DNA of 64,000 bases from a virus. Below, piece by piece: positions 56,030-63,052 of the stretch (its first letter is position 1; every line of letters starts with the position of its first letter). Location of the stretch: positions 1 to 64,000 of IMG/VR virus record IMGVR_UViG_3300020595_000028; one strand, given 5' to 3'. Position numbers and translations under genes: made by a program. The notes below the pieces were generated by a model. That model ran no database searches. It had not been told where the DNA came from and was given only the letters and a program-made list of their open reading frames with translations.

Positions 56030-58232
56030 CAAGATTTCCTTTTTCTGGGATTAAGTGTGCGGATTGCATCTGTTCAAAGATGTGTTCCAAGGGGTTTTTG
56101 TCGTATAGCTCTACAAAGTGCCTACGCACATCATAGAACGCTTGTTCCATGTTACCAGCGTGACAACCGAAAGAGTCATGCACAACAGTAACAGGATAGT
56201 CTGTATCGTGGATAAACATAGACAAGTGTACTGCATCTAAGCTATGAACGATATTAGGTGGTGCTGACTGTGTTTGTTTGTCTTTATTAAGTGTAGCATT
56301 TTCCCACAGAGTAAACTCTAGCTCCATGCGTACACCATTGTGTTTTAGCTTAACAGTCTTATTAACACCCTTGCGATAGGCATGAACAAAAGGTAAACCC
56401 GTGATTATCTGGCGGAATGCGATAGGCTTGCCTGTAAAGACCTCGCCATCTTCGTCGTGCCACTCACGGTTATTCTCGTGTTCACCTAGAGCCTCAAACA
56501 TACGCAGCATCTTAGCTGGACCTTCAAGCTCTCTATAGCAAGTCTCGTAAATCATGTCGCCAAGATAGGCAGACCACGACTTGTGCTTATCTCGTAAGTA
56601 GGTTGAGATGTCGCGTGTATCATCGTGTACTTGTTCTACCATACCGTATTTAACGGCACCGTAGCCTAGTGTCATAACGGGGCGCTTAACAGTCTTGCGC
56701 CATGTCTTAGGGTTCTTAATGTTGTACCAGTAGAGTGGTGCAAACTTCTTTAGAGCGTCTCGTTTAGCATTACCGAAAGCACTACGCCTTTGGATGGCCT
56801 GAGAGAACAACTCTGAACGAGAATTAACAGAGTGTTTATTTACCGATTGTTCCAATGCTACGAAGTCATCATATAGTTCTTTAAATGCTTCGGCATTGCC
56901 CTCTTCTTCAAGAAGCTTTTCTGCATCAACGTTGACTTGCCCAATTACTTTGTCTGCAATAAACATGTATACATCACCTGGAAGGTCTTGTGGGACTAAG
57001 TTAACCAGTGGTGCTACAAGCTCATCTTTAGACATGGCGACTAGGTGTTGGACGCCGTTGTTAGAACCGTCAATGTAGATAGGTAGGCATGATGGGAAGT
57101 CTTCTGTGTTGTTACCTTCTCCAACCCAATCCTGTAGTAGTTTTAGTTCGTTGCAACATGCAAGGAAACAGAAAGGTTTGTCTGCATCCATCCAGTCGTC
57201 ATTAACAATAGGGTCATTGACATAACTTATAATCTTGTCAAAGTTATCTTGAACCCAAGTAGCACGGTCATCAAGCGAGACTTTGTCGTTGCCCCACATA
57301 TTAGCCGTGTGTACTGATAGCCAGTAGTAACCGTTGTCTCCTAGAGGTATGGGCGCGTCGAGCAGTAGAAGCCCTTTGGCGTTGTCTGAGGATTGTTCAT
57401 GTAGAAACGCAGTGTTAGGGTATATGCGACCACGAAAGTCAACATTATACAGATGATAGAAAGCATTATTCAAGTTCCTTTCTGCTAACTTTTCGATAGC
57501 TCTTGCTTCGATTTCTAGTGATGCACGTTTGGTAGGGTCTACTTCTTTCTTAAACTTAAAGGGTGTTTTCTTAGAAGTTAAGAAAGTACATTGTTTAAAT
57601 ACATCAAACACAAAGGGGTTAATGCTCCAACCTGTCTTGTTTAGTTTGTTCAAGGTTTCAATTAAGTACTCAGTACCCCCTTCTTTACAAGCAGCAATAG
57701 CATCTTCGTGGGGGGCTTTTTTAATAAGGGTGTATCCGCTCTCATGGTAGTATTTCCCAACAACCCAATCAGCAGGAGCTACGGGTGCAGGGAACATTTC
57801 GGTGCTGTCGTCCTCAATAGACTCCATCACGTTGTTTAAGGCTTCAGCATCTTCAACTCGAACATGGTAGGACGAGTGCTTGCTTAGTTTTCCGTTCTTC
57901 TTCTTCTTACGCTTCTTAACGATTGATACTATGTTGGTGTCGATGTAGGCTAAGAATATAAACCAACCGAGGTGGATTGCGTCTAATTCGTTAAACCTTA
58001 GTTTGTACTTTCTATTTATACTATTACCAACCGACGATAGAATGTTTGTTAATTCAGACATAACTTCGATTTTAGTAAGGATGTGTCCGTAGGTAAAACT
58101 TATCATCTCTTGGGGGTCTTTGTCGAACAAAGGCCAAGGGGTGTTACGCTTGTCAGGCTTCTCACCCTTTAAGTCCAGTAGATAACCTTGTCGTTCTTTA
58201 ATGTTATCACAGAGGGTTCCCATCGCGTTCAT
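55989..58232 (-). CDS. T7-like single-subunit RNA polymerase
   Basis: A 747-residue protein starting MNAMGTLCDNIKERQGYLLD. All T7-family signatures are present: VDFRGRIYPN (D265-R269), motif A IYIDGSNNGVQH (D388), motif B WRKTVKRPVMTLGYG (R512, K516, Y524 in the T7 spacing), motif C VVHDSFGCH (D686), and a C-terminal DFAFA end as in T7. It is shorter than T7 RNAP (883) at the N-terminus. It is in the early region and is the likely reader of the Family A elements. Independent of the MuF-linked polymerase. Confidence 0.96.
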   Translation of the reverse strand: MNAMGTLCDNIKERQGYLLDLKGEKPDKRNTPWPLFDKDPQEMISFTYGHILTKIEVMSELTNILSSVGNSINRKYKLRFNELDAIHLGWFIFLAYIDTNIVSIVKKRKKKKNGKLSKHSSYHVRVEDAEALNNVMESIEDDSTEMFPAPVAPADWVVGKYYHESGYTLIKKAPHEDAIAACKEGGTEYLIETLNKLNKTGWSINPFVFDVFKQCTFLTSKKTPFKFKKEVDPTKRASLEIEARAIEKLAERNLNNAFYHLYNVDFRGRIYPNTAFLHEQSSDNAKGLLLLDAPIPLGDNGYYWLSVHTANMWGNDKVSLDDRATWVQDNFDKIISYVNDPIVNDDWMDADKPFCFLACCNELKLLQDWVGEGNNTEDFPSCLPIYIDGSNNGVQHLVAMSKDELVAPLVNLVPQDLPGDVYMFIADKVIGQVNVDAEKLLEEEGNAEAFKELYDDFVALEQSVNKHSVNSRSELFSQAIQRRSAFGNAKRDALKKFAPLYWYNIKNPKTWRKTVKRPVMTLGYGAVKYGMVEQVHDDTRDISTYLRDKHKSWSAYLGDMIYETCYRELEGPAKMLRMFEALGEHENNREWHDEDGEVFTGKPIAFRQIITGLPFVHAYRKGVNKTVKLKHNGVRMELEFTLWENATLNKDKQTQSAPPNIVHSLDAVHLSMFIHDTDYPVTVVHDSFGCHAGNMEQAFYDVRRHFVELYDKNPLEHIFEQMQSAHLIPEKGNLDVSEIIQSDFAFA

Positions 58233-58307
58233 TAGCTATTCCTTCTAGGGGGGTGTGGACATGGTGCCAAAGAGACACTCCACAGGTTAAGGAGTCTATA
58301 ACTATAT

Positions 58308-58370
58308 TTAGTCTTCGAGTTTCCCTGAAATACCGAGGGCGCAAACGATTACAAAAAATACAGTCATCAT
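58308..58370 (-). CDS. Possible hydrophobic micro-peptide
   Basis: 20 residues starting MMTVFFVIVCALGISGKLED, after a double ATG and between a terminator-like hairpin and the RNA polymerase gene. No clear ribosome site. Could be a short leader peptide. Weak call. Confidence 0.25.
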   Translation of the reverse strand: MMTVFFVIVCALGISGKLED

Positions 58371-58409
58371 AATTTAGTTACTTTCAAAAAAAAATAAGGG
58401 AAGTAAAAT

Positions 58410-58437
58410 GCCCCACCACCCCGAAGGGCAGCAGGGC
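58410..58437 (-). terminator. UUCG-loop hairpin before RNA polymerase gene
   Basis: Minus strand GCCCTGCTGCCC-TTCG-GGGTGGTGGGGC gives a 12-bp stem with several G-T pairs, then ATTTTAC. A run of ten C (minus strand) lies between this hairpin and the stop of the HTH gene. The rest of the gap to the polymerase gene holds no other feature apart from the micro-peptide noted here. It could attenuate entry into the polymerase gene. Confidence 0.6.
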
Positions 58438-58451
58438 GATTGGGGGGGGGG

Positions 58452-58703
58452 TTAACCGTTCATTCGTGGGTTGTTTGTGTCTAATGTCTTAACCCAGTTG
58501 TTGATGCTTGCTTCACAGCAACCAACGCGTGCTGCAGCTTGTTTTACAGTAATCTCGCGGTCTACGACTTGACTTGCGGTAGTAACACGGGTGCGGTTAT
58601 CCCAAGCACGAGAGCCGTCTGTCTTTCGGTGTGGAAGACCCTGTGTTAGGATGTAGTTGGATTTTGTGAAAAAGCTATTGATGTTGTCGTTACGAGTAGC
58701 CAT
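58452..58703 (-). CDS. Small HTH DNA-binding protein (putative)
   Basis: An 83-residue protein starting MATRNDNINSFFTKSNYILT. The C-terminal VKQAAARVGCCEASINNWVK is a good helix-turn-helix, of the type that begins VxxAAxxVGxxxxxIxxW. Next gene in transcription order is RNA polymerase, so it may control that gene. Not enough sequence for a family name. Confidence 0.65.
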   Translation of the reverse strand: MATRNDNINSFFTKSNYILTQGLPHRKTDGSRAWDNRTRVTTASQVVDREITVKQAAARVGCCEASINNWVKTLDTNNPRMNG

Positions 58704-58736
58704 GTGGTATTCTCCGATATGAAAGATTGATTAGGT

Positions 58737-58865
58737 TTAGTCGTTTGTTACGTCTTGATAGGTATGACCCCATTTGGCGTCAATTGCTTTTACGAGTTCG
58801 CTAAAAGAAATAGAGTCCAAGAACTCTTTTGATTTACGATACTCTTTAAGTTGTTTCTTAGTCAT
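58737..58865 (-). CDS. Small hypothetical protein
   Basis: 42 residues starting MTKKQLKEYRKSKEFLDSIS and ending YQDVTND. The stop of the upstream Ala-rich gene overlaps its start as ATGACTAA, the same junction found between the other Ala-rich genes. Not clearly a family member itself. Confidence 0.5.
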   Translation of the reverse strand: MTKKQLKEYRKSKEFLDSISFSELVKAIDAKWGHTYQDVTND

Positions 58866-59088
58866 TTGTTTCTTCCTTTTGTGTTTCCTTTAGCTCGGCC
58901 TCGTAAGCATCCAAAGCAGCATCAAGAGCATCCTCAACAGCATCATAATAAGCATTCCAAGCATCACGAGCAGCAGTCTCAGCAGCATCAACAGCAGCAT
59001 CACAAACAACCCAAGCAGCATCTAAAGCAGCCTCATAAGCAGCACAAGCAGCATTACAAGCAGCCTTCAGTTCTTCTGGTTTAGTCAT
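58858..59088 (-). CDS. Ala-rich helical protein (family member 5)
   Basis: A 76-residue protein starting MTKPEELKAACNAACAAYEA and ending YEAELKETQKEETND. The longest member, with an almost continuous Ala/Asp/Glu helix (AAWVVCDAAVDAAETAARDA). Overlaps the next member by eight bases. Confidence 0.65.
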   Translation of the reverse strand: MTKPEELKAACNAACAAYEAALDAAWVVCDAAVDAAETAARDAWNAYYDAVEDALDAALDAYEAELKETQKEETND

Positions 59089-59248
59089 CTTCCTTATCCT
59101 TTGTCTTATTTAGCTCAGCTTCGTAAGCAGCCCAAGCAGCATCCCAAGCATCAGCGTAAGCATCATAAGCAACAGCATCATAAGCAACAGCATCATAAGC
59201 AGCCCAAGCATCAGCCTCAGCAGCCTTCAGCTCTTCTAGCCTAGTCAT
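59081..59248 (-). CDS. Ala-rich helical protein (family member 6)
   Basis: 55 residues from the ATG of MTRLEELKAAEADAWAAYDA, ending YEAELNKTKDKEDD. The centre contains internal AVAYDAVAYDAYADAW repeats encoded by near-identical short DNA units. The gene overlaps a membrane protein gene upstream. Confidence 0.65.
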   Translation of the reverse strand: MTRLEELKAAEADAWAAYDAVAYDAVAYDAYADAWDAAWAAYEAELNKTKDKEDD

Positions 59249-59426
59249 TTGTAGCTTCCTTTGCTTTTGGTGTACCCAGTAGAAGTAGCAAGATAATGCC
59301 ACCGATAGGGAAGATGATGATGCTTAGAATAGCCCAAGCCATTCCGTTACGGTTACGCTTTTCAGCCATAGTATGAATCAACCAACCTAGTAGACCCCAG
59401 ACGATTAGTACAATAAGAATTTCCAT
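59241..59426 (-). CDS. Two-helix membrane protein
   Basis: A 61-residue protein starting MEILIVLIVWGLLGWLIHTM, with a second hydrophobic segment WAILSIIIFPIGGIILLLLL. It resembles small phospholipase-D-nuclease-like N-terminal (PLDc_N) type membrane proteins. Role unknown. Confidence 0.6.
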   Translation of the reverse strand: MEILIVLIVWGLLGWLIHTMAEKRNRNGMAWAILSIIIFPIGGIILLLLLGTPKAKEATND

Positions 59427-59471
59427 GATAGTTCTCCGATATGTTTTGAATGAAGTGGAAGTTAGTTTAGT

Positions 59472-59786
59472 TTAAGCGCTAGTGCCGCCGAATACTTTAA
59501 GGCAGTTTTGTAGCATAACCATACCGAATTGGGTTGGTTTAATGTTTGGGTACTCATAAGCTAGTTGAACAGTCTGAATAGCAAAGTTCATAATAGCAGG
59601 TTGGTCAGCACTACTATCAACAACAATGTCGATTGCATTAGTACGAGACAATCCTTTGTCACGAGCATCTGCGATGTTGAAAGCCATTACTGATATTGTA
59701 GTGCAGAACGGGACTGGTGGTTGTGCAGCCTGTGCAGTGGTTACAGTTAGAGTAAGTGCGATAGCGGCGATGATTGATTTAAACAT
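59472..59786 (-). CDS. Secreted protein with signal peptide
   Basis: About 104 residues from the ATG of MFKSIIAAIALTLTVTTAQA, preceded by AAAGGACTAACT. A Sec signal peptide (cleavage after AQA) is followed by a helical region with two cysteines (PFCTTISV; LQNCLKVFGG). The signal is nearly the same as that of the periplasmic ClpP-fold protein at 38114. Probably periplasmic. Family not identified. Confidence 0.7.
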   Translation of the reverse strand: MFKSIIAAIALTLTVTTAQAAQPPVPFCTTISVMAFNIADARDKGLSRTNAIDIVVDSSADQPAIMNFAIQTVQLAYEYPNIKPTQFGMVMLQNCLKVFGGTSA

Positions 59787-59790
59787 AGTT

Positions 59791-59830
59791 AGTCCTTTCA
59801 AGACTTTGATTTCTTCGTTATAGAGGGTTA
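59791..59830 (-). promoter_or_regulatory. Family B element before secreted gene
   Basis: Minus strand contains CCCTCTATAACGAAGAA, then CAAAGTCTTGAAAGGACTAAC, shared with the element before 60536. One of three copies of this 17-base core in the window. Its upstream side is more diverged than the other two copies. Promoter and leader may be duplicated together with the secreted genes. Confidence 0.6.
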
Positions 59831-59843
59831 GTTCTTCTCAGTC

Positions 59844-60218
59844 TTACCAGTCATCACCTAGAGTGATTTGGTTGCTGTTTTTCGATTTGGTGTTTGCTAT
59901 TTGAGCACGAAGTAGTTCAAGCTCAAGTTGTTCTCTTTCAAGCTGAATTTCCTGACGCTTAATAGAGATGTCATACAGGCGGTTACAGTCTACTTTGCGT
60001 AGCTTCTTTTTACCTAATTGTATTTTATAGGTTGCCGACAAGGTTCCTTCATTTGTAGCAGTGTTAATGCTAGTTCCGAATTCCATTGTACGACCTGTGT
60101 CTTCGTTTTGTGAACAACCAGCACCGTTGCTAGTTTGGACATTGTAGCTATTTGCGGACGCCATTGATGATAAGGCGACTACAGACAATACTGATAATGC
60201 TAGGCTTACTTTCTTCAT
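59844..60218 (-). CDS. Secreted protein with C-terminal coiled coil
   Basis: About 124 residues from the ATG of MKKVSLALSVLSVVALSSMA (signal peptide). The mature part has a beta-rich half with two cysteines, then RQEIQLEREQLELELLRAQI, a clear coiled coil. It overlaps the preceding gene by 71 bases, so the C-terminus of one protein and the signal of the other share DNA. Possibly a periplasmic or cell-surface structure protein. Confidence 0.65.
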   Translation of the reverse strand: MKKVSLALSVLSVVALSSMASANSYNVQTSNGAGCSQNEDTGRTMEFGTSINTATNEGTLSATYKIQLGKKKLRKVDCNRLYDISIKRQEIQLEREQLELELLRAQIANTKSKNSNQITLGDDW

Positions 60219-60534
60219 AACCAACTCCTATTAGTTTTGAACATACAAGAAGCTTTCTTTGTCCTACAGACTTAAAGTCTATTGATACTTGCTTCTTGCT
60301 TTTGGGTTTCATTTTATAAGTTTCTTTAGAAGTCCTCCAACCATCAGCTGGAGAACCATCTTTGTTTAGCACATAGACTTCCATAGTTATTGGGAAGCCA
60401 TAATGGTTCTCTAGCTCGTAAGTCTTCGTATAGACCGGAGCAGGAGCATATTCAGTCTCAAACCCCGGCGACATAGAGTGCGCCGAGGAGAGAGCAGGTA
60501 ACAGCAGCAGTACCATAGCTACAATATACTTCAT
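60148..60534 (-). CDS. Secreted beta-sandwich protein, possibly chaperone-like
   Basis: A 128-residue protein starting MKYIVAMVLLLLPALSSAHS (signal peptide). The mature part is an Ig-like beta region (YELENHYGFPITMEVYVLNK; MKPKSKKQVSIDFKSV; RKLLVCSKLIGVGYEE; IVCSRLIING). The pattern is reminiscent of periplasmic pilus chaperones, but no confident match can be made. It lies between two other secreted-protein genes. Confidence 0.6.
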   Translation of the reverse strand: MKYIVAMVLLLLPALSSAHSMSPGFETEYAPAPVYTKTYELENHYGFPITMEVYVLNKDGSPADGWRTSKETYKMKPKSKKQVSIDFKSVGQRKLLVCSKLIGVGYEESKPSIISIVCSRLIINGVRK

Positions 60535-60535
60535 A

Positions 60536-61060
60536 TTACTGTAGGCAAGTTACTGTGTGATTGATTTTGTAATCCGTGTCGTCGGTGATGTTTAGTGTTT
60601 CATCTTCTGTCATAGTAGCTTTACCGCCAATTGAGAAGGTTACTTTAGTAACACCGTTGCCGTTTTTCTTTAGATTACCAGCTGTCAGGCTGTTTGAGTT
60701 CCGGTTAGTAGTAGCATCATTCTTGCCTTTAACACTGATAGTAGACTGTGGAAGATAGTTAACAACTACATCCGCTACATCTGTGTTGTTAGTAGTGCGT
60801 AGCTTGTTGTCAGACTCAACCTTTACATTGTTAGTATTACGAACCTTAAGAACAACAACCGCGTTAGAAGTTGTATTCCAAGTCATAGTAGCATCGTCAT
60901 AGGACATTGTGCCTGCTTGGTTCTTTTTAAACTGGCAGTCGCCAGAGCCGTGAACTACACCAGAGTCGCCACCCCAAGTGGCAGTTCCTGAACCGTTGTT
61001 AGCGAAAGAAGCAGTAGCAGTTACAGAAGCGATGATAGCGGAGATTACGAGAGTTTTCAT
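60536..61060 (-). CDS. Secreted pilin/fimbria-like beta protein (putative)
   Basis: About 174 residues from the ATG of MKTLVISAIIASVTATASFA (signal peptide). The mature part is rich in Asn, Thr and Gly with alternating beta strands (KVRNTNNVKVESDNKLRTTN; VSFSIGGKATM-type region) and a Cys pair. It resembles fimbrial or spore-coat-U-like proteins in composition only. Preceded by a Family B element. Together with the two genes after it, it could make a chaperone/surface-fibre module. Confidence 0.6.
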   Translation of the reverse strand: MKTLVISAIIASVTATASFANNGSGTATWGGDSGVVHGSGDCQFKKNQAGTMSYDDATMTWNTTSNAVVVLKVRNTNNVKVESDNKLRTTNNTDVADVVVNYLPQSTISVKGKNDATTNRNSNSLTAGNLKKNGNGVTKVTFSIGGKATMTEDETLNITDDTDYKINHTVTCLQ

Positions 61061-61063
61061 AGT

Positions 61064-61118
61064 TAGTCCTTTCAAGACTTTGTTTTCTTCGTTATAGAGG
61101 GTAGTATTTCCCCACTTA
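61064..61118 (-). promoter_or_regulatory. Family B element before the secreted cluster
   Basis: Minus strand AAGTGGGGAAATACTA then CCCTCTATAACGAAGAA, ending in the same CTTGAAAGGACTAAC leader as the copy at 59791. The upstream GTGGGG-AAA part is also found in the copy at 63053. Overlaps the end of the SleB-like gene. Confidence 0.6.
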
Positions 61119-61520
61119 TTTGTAGGGTGTTTCGTTTGTGTAGAATAGGTGATTACCTATCTTACCGTCGTACTCGTAGTGTTTAGTCCAGAAGGGTGAG
61201 ACCTCCACAGAGTGGTAGTGTGTGGCTGTTAAGCCCAGTTGATTAGTACTACCATCCAAGACGTCAGAGGCTAGCTCTTTGATGCCTCTCCAGGCCTGTC
61301 TGTCTAAGTATGACATACGAGTTGGGTCGTCATGGATGCCGTCGTGAGTCCAAGAGAATTGGTTCTTCTCCCAGACAACTTCACAAACAGTATCAGGGTA
61401 GCGTTTGTCTGCTACTCTGTTCAGTGTTACTTCAGCCACAGCGAGTTGACCATCAGTAGTTTCGTGACGTGCTTCAAAGAACACGTTAAGTGCCAAGCAC
61501 ATTGTTGCTGTCATAATCAT
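61116..61520 (-). CDS. SleB/CwlJ-type cell wall hydrolase
   Basis: A 134-residue protein starting MIMTATMCLALNVFFEARHE. It matches the Hydrolase_2 family: NVFFEARHETTDGQLAVAEV, LNRVADKRYPDTVCEVVWEK and NQFSWTHDG, with the catalytic Glu in FEARHE. These are peptidoglycan lytic transglycosylases, normally secreted; no true signal peptide is obvious here. Being in the early region and not beside the holin, it may open the wall during entry or modify it, or simply be a second lysis enzyme. Confidence 0.85.
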   Translation of the reverse strand: MIMTATMCLALNVFFEARHETTDGQLAVAEVTLNRVADKRYPDTVCEVVWEKNQFSWTHDGIHDDPTRMSYLDRQAWRGIKELASDVLDGSTNQLGLTATHYHSVEVSPFWTKHYEYDGKIGNHLFYTNETPYK

Positions 61521-61522
61521 TG

Positions 61523-61687
61523 TTATTCTCCATTCAAGGTTTTTGTAAGTTCTTCTAGATAAGTTTCAACTATCTCAGAGTAGCGGACATCAATGCCTTC
61601 TTCCCCTTCGTCATTTAATTCTGCCTCTTCTCTAGCCCAACTTAGTAGGGTCTGGAAGGTTAGTTGTAGTAGTTCACGTTCACTCAT
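61523..61687 (-). CDS. Small acidic helical protein
   Basis: 54 residues starting MSERELLQLTFQTLLSWARE and ending LEELTKTLNGE. Helical with an acidic bend (LNDEGEEGIDVRYSEIVETY). The stop is two bases before the SleB-like gene and the ATG is next to the upstream stop. No known family. Confidence 0.55.
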   Translation of the reverse strand: MSERELLQLTFQTLLSWAREEAELNDEGEEGIDVRYSEIVETYLEELTKTLNGE

Positions 61688-61939
61688 TTACAAGTCCTCC
61701 ACATAGTTTTCCCAATACTCTGTTTCCATCATAATCGTAGCTAGATTGATTACATCTGGGTCAGGCTGTATTTGGTCTGGGTCTAAGTCTTCATCCTTGT
61801 AATAGTAGAAGTCTTCGAACTTAGGCTCTTCATAGATTTCAAGACAAGTGCCTTGCTCGTCTTTATGCAATTCAGCTTCACCAGGAGATACTAGTTCAGC
61901 GTAGACTGCTCTTCCATTGATTTCTACTTCATATTCCAT
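61688..61939 (-). CDS. Hypothetical acidic protein
   Basis: An 83-residue protein starting MEYEVEINGRAVYAELVSPG. Beta-rich start then an acidic, Tyr/Phe-rich segment (EEPKFEDFYYYKDEDLDPDQ). The acidic composition fits a DNA mimic, but that is speculative. Overlaps the nuclease-like gene by one base. Confidence 0.5.
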   Translation of the reverse strand: MEYEVEINGRAVYAELVSPGEAELHKDEQGTCLEIYEEPKFEDFYYYKDEDLDPDQIQPDPDVINLATIMMETEYWENYVEDL

Positions 61940-62352
61940 TATTTGAGTACTCCATGTTTCTTTTCGATGTGTTCAACGACTTGTTTTACAGTAATGTCGT
62001 TCCGAAGAGGTTTAACAATAGCTTTACCTTCTGGGCCTTTCATTCTGATTTCTTTAACAAGAGCATCTTTCAAGATAATGTCTCCGTCGTCATTCTCCCA
62101 CGCTGTAATAGCATAGACAGGCTTTTGACACCACATAACCAAGCGGTCAAATAGTATCTGTTGGCCCTTAGTTATAGGTGAGCCTTTGCGTTTCACTTCT
62201 ATAAGAATTAGTGCTTTACCTTTTACATCGTAGCAAGCATCGATGTCGGTGAAGCCACCAACACCTGAGCAGCCTTGAAAGATAATAGCACGATTGAAGT
62301 ATTCACGATTGCGGATTACTTGTGTATCGGTAGATTTTGTTACGTATGTCAT
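61939..62352 (-). CDS. PD-(D/E)XK-like nuclease (putative)
   Basis: A 137-residue protein starting MTYVTKSTDTQVIRNREYFN. The segment GFTDIDACYDVKGKALILIEVKR has the D...E-x-K layout of PD-(D/E)XK enzymes, with KGQQILFDRLVMW after it (the Q and helix commonly found there). It is small, like T7-type or VRR-NUC enzymes. Could act on host DNA, resolve junctions, or serve anti-defence. Early location. Confidence 0.65.
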   Translation of the reverse strand: MTYVTKSTDTQVIRNREYFNRAIIFQGCSGVGGFTDIDACYDVKGKALILIEVKRKGSPITKGQQILFDRLVMWCQKPVYAITAWENDDGDIILKDALVKEIRMKGPEGKAIVKPLRNDITVKQVVEHIEKKHGVLK

Positions 62353-62356
62353 TCTA

Positions 62357-62620
62357 TTATCCTTTCTTTTTTTCTGTTTGAGTGCCTACAAGGTTTGAAA
62401 CTAGAGCAAGAGCATCATAGACAAAGAAGCCTACAACAGTTGCTGTAGCCATTCCGTTAGAGGGGTCGTGAACAAGCAGAGACATAGCGAGACAACCTGA
62501 GCCTAAAGTGGGGTAAGGTTTGGCTATCCAGTCTTGGTTAGTTATTGCGTGAAAGATGGCTGCGAGAAGTACTCTGTACATTACGCCTAAAAGTGCTAAG
62601 CCTATCATTGTGGTCTCCAT
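62357..62620 (-). CDS. Membrane protein, two or more helices
   Basis: An 87-residue protein starting METTMIGLALLGVMYRVLLA, with hydrophobic segments at about 6-22, 40-52 and 58-75 (MATATVVGFFVYDALALVSN). Holin-like size; no other motif. First membrane protein of the early region. Confidence 0.55.
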   Translation of the reverse strand: METTMIGLALLGVMYRVLLAAIFHAITNQDWIAKPYPTLGSGCLAMSLLVHDPSNGMATATVVGFFVYDALALVSNLVGTQTEKKKG

Positions 62621-62650
62621 TTCTGGTTAAGTTTGCAAAGCCCGTACAAT

Positions 62651-62944
62651 TCATACGGGGTGGACAGTAGCTACCTCAACGAAGCAGCTAGCGCGGTTTT
62701 CAAAGTAGTCACGAGGGAGTACCCACTCAGCAAAAGTGCCGTGGATAGCATCTCCCTCACATACACCACGGTATGCGTTGAAGTGAGCTGGAAGTTCATC
62801 CATCTCGATTTCTACAACAGCGCCTTTAGAGTATTTAGCAGCGTTGTCGAAAGAGTCAGTCCAGTGAGTTACGTCACGAGTCTGTGTGTCGAGAGCTAGT
62901 TCATTAGCTTCACGAATTGTAGTGCCTCTGTAGAATTTAAACAT
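62651..62944 (-). CDS. ADP-ribosyltransferase-like protein (tentative)
   Basis: A 97-residue protein starting MFKFYRGTTIREANELALDT. FYRGTT (R6) and HWTDSFDNAAKYSKGAVVEIE fit the first two parts of the R-S-E/H-Y-E ADP-ribosyltransferase pattern; a Glu in TFAEWVLP would fit the third. T4 uses such enzymes early to modify host RNA polymerase. The protein is short and the similarity weak, so the call is tentative. It is one of the first genes behind the early Family B element. Confidence 0.4.
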   Translation of the reverse strand: MFKFYRGTTIREANELALDTQTRDVTHWTDSFDNAAKYSKGAVVEIEMDELPAHFNAYRGVCEGDAIHGTFAEWVLPRDYFENRASCFVEVATVHPV

Positions 62945-62965
62945 TGTGTTCTCCTTTTGGTTTGA

Positions 62966-63034
62966 TTAGCTGATGTGTGCGTCGATTGTAGCGATTAGTA
63001 GTACTGTGATAAAGCCGATTCCAACATATAGCAT
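62966..63034 (-). CDS. Hydrophobic micro-peptide
   Basis: 22 residues starting MLYVGIGFITVLLIATIDAH, a single membrane helix with a good AAAGGAGACTACC ribosome site. It is the first reading frame after the early Family B element. Short, but the ribosome site and location support it. Confidence 0.5.
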   Translation of the reverse strand: MLYVGIGFITVLLIATIDAHIS

Positions 63035-63052
63035 GGTAGTCTCCTTTTGGGT

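Noticed and set aside
41383-59248. Ala-rich proteins as antifreeze proteins
   Set aside because: Composition alone resembles type I antifreeze helices, but the regular 11-residue Thr spacing is missing and the conserved charged ends suggest another role.
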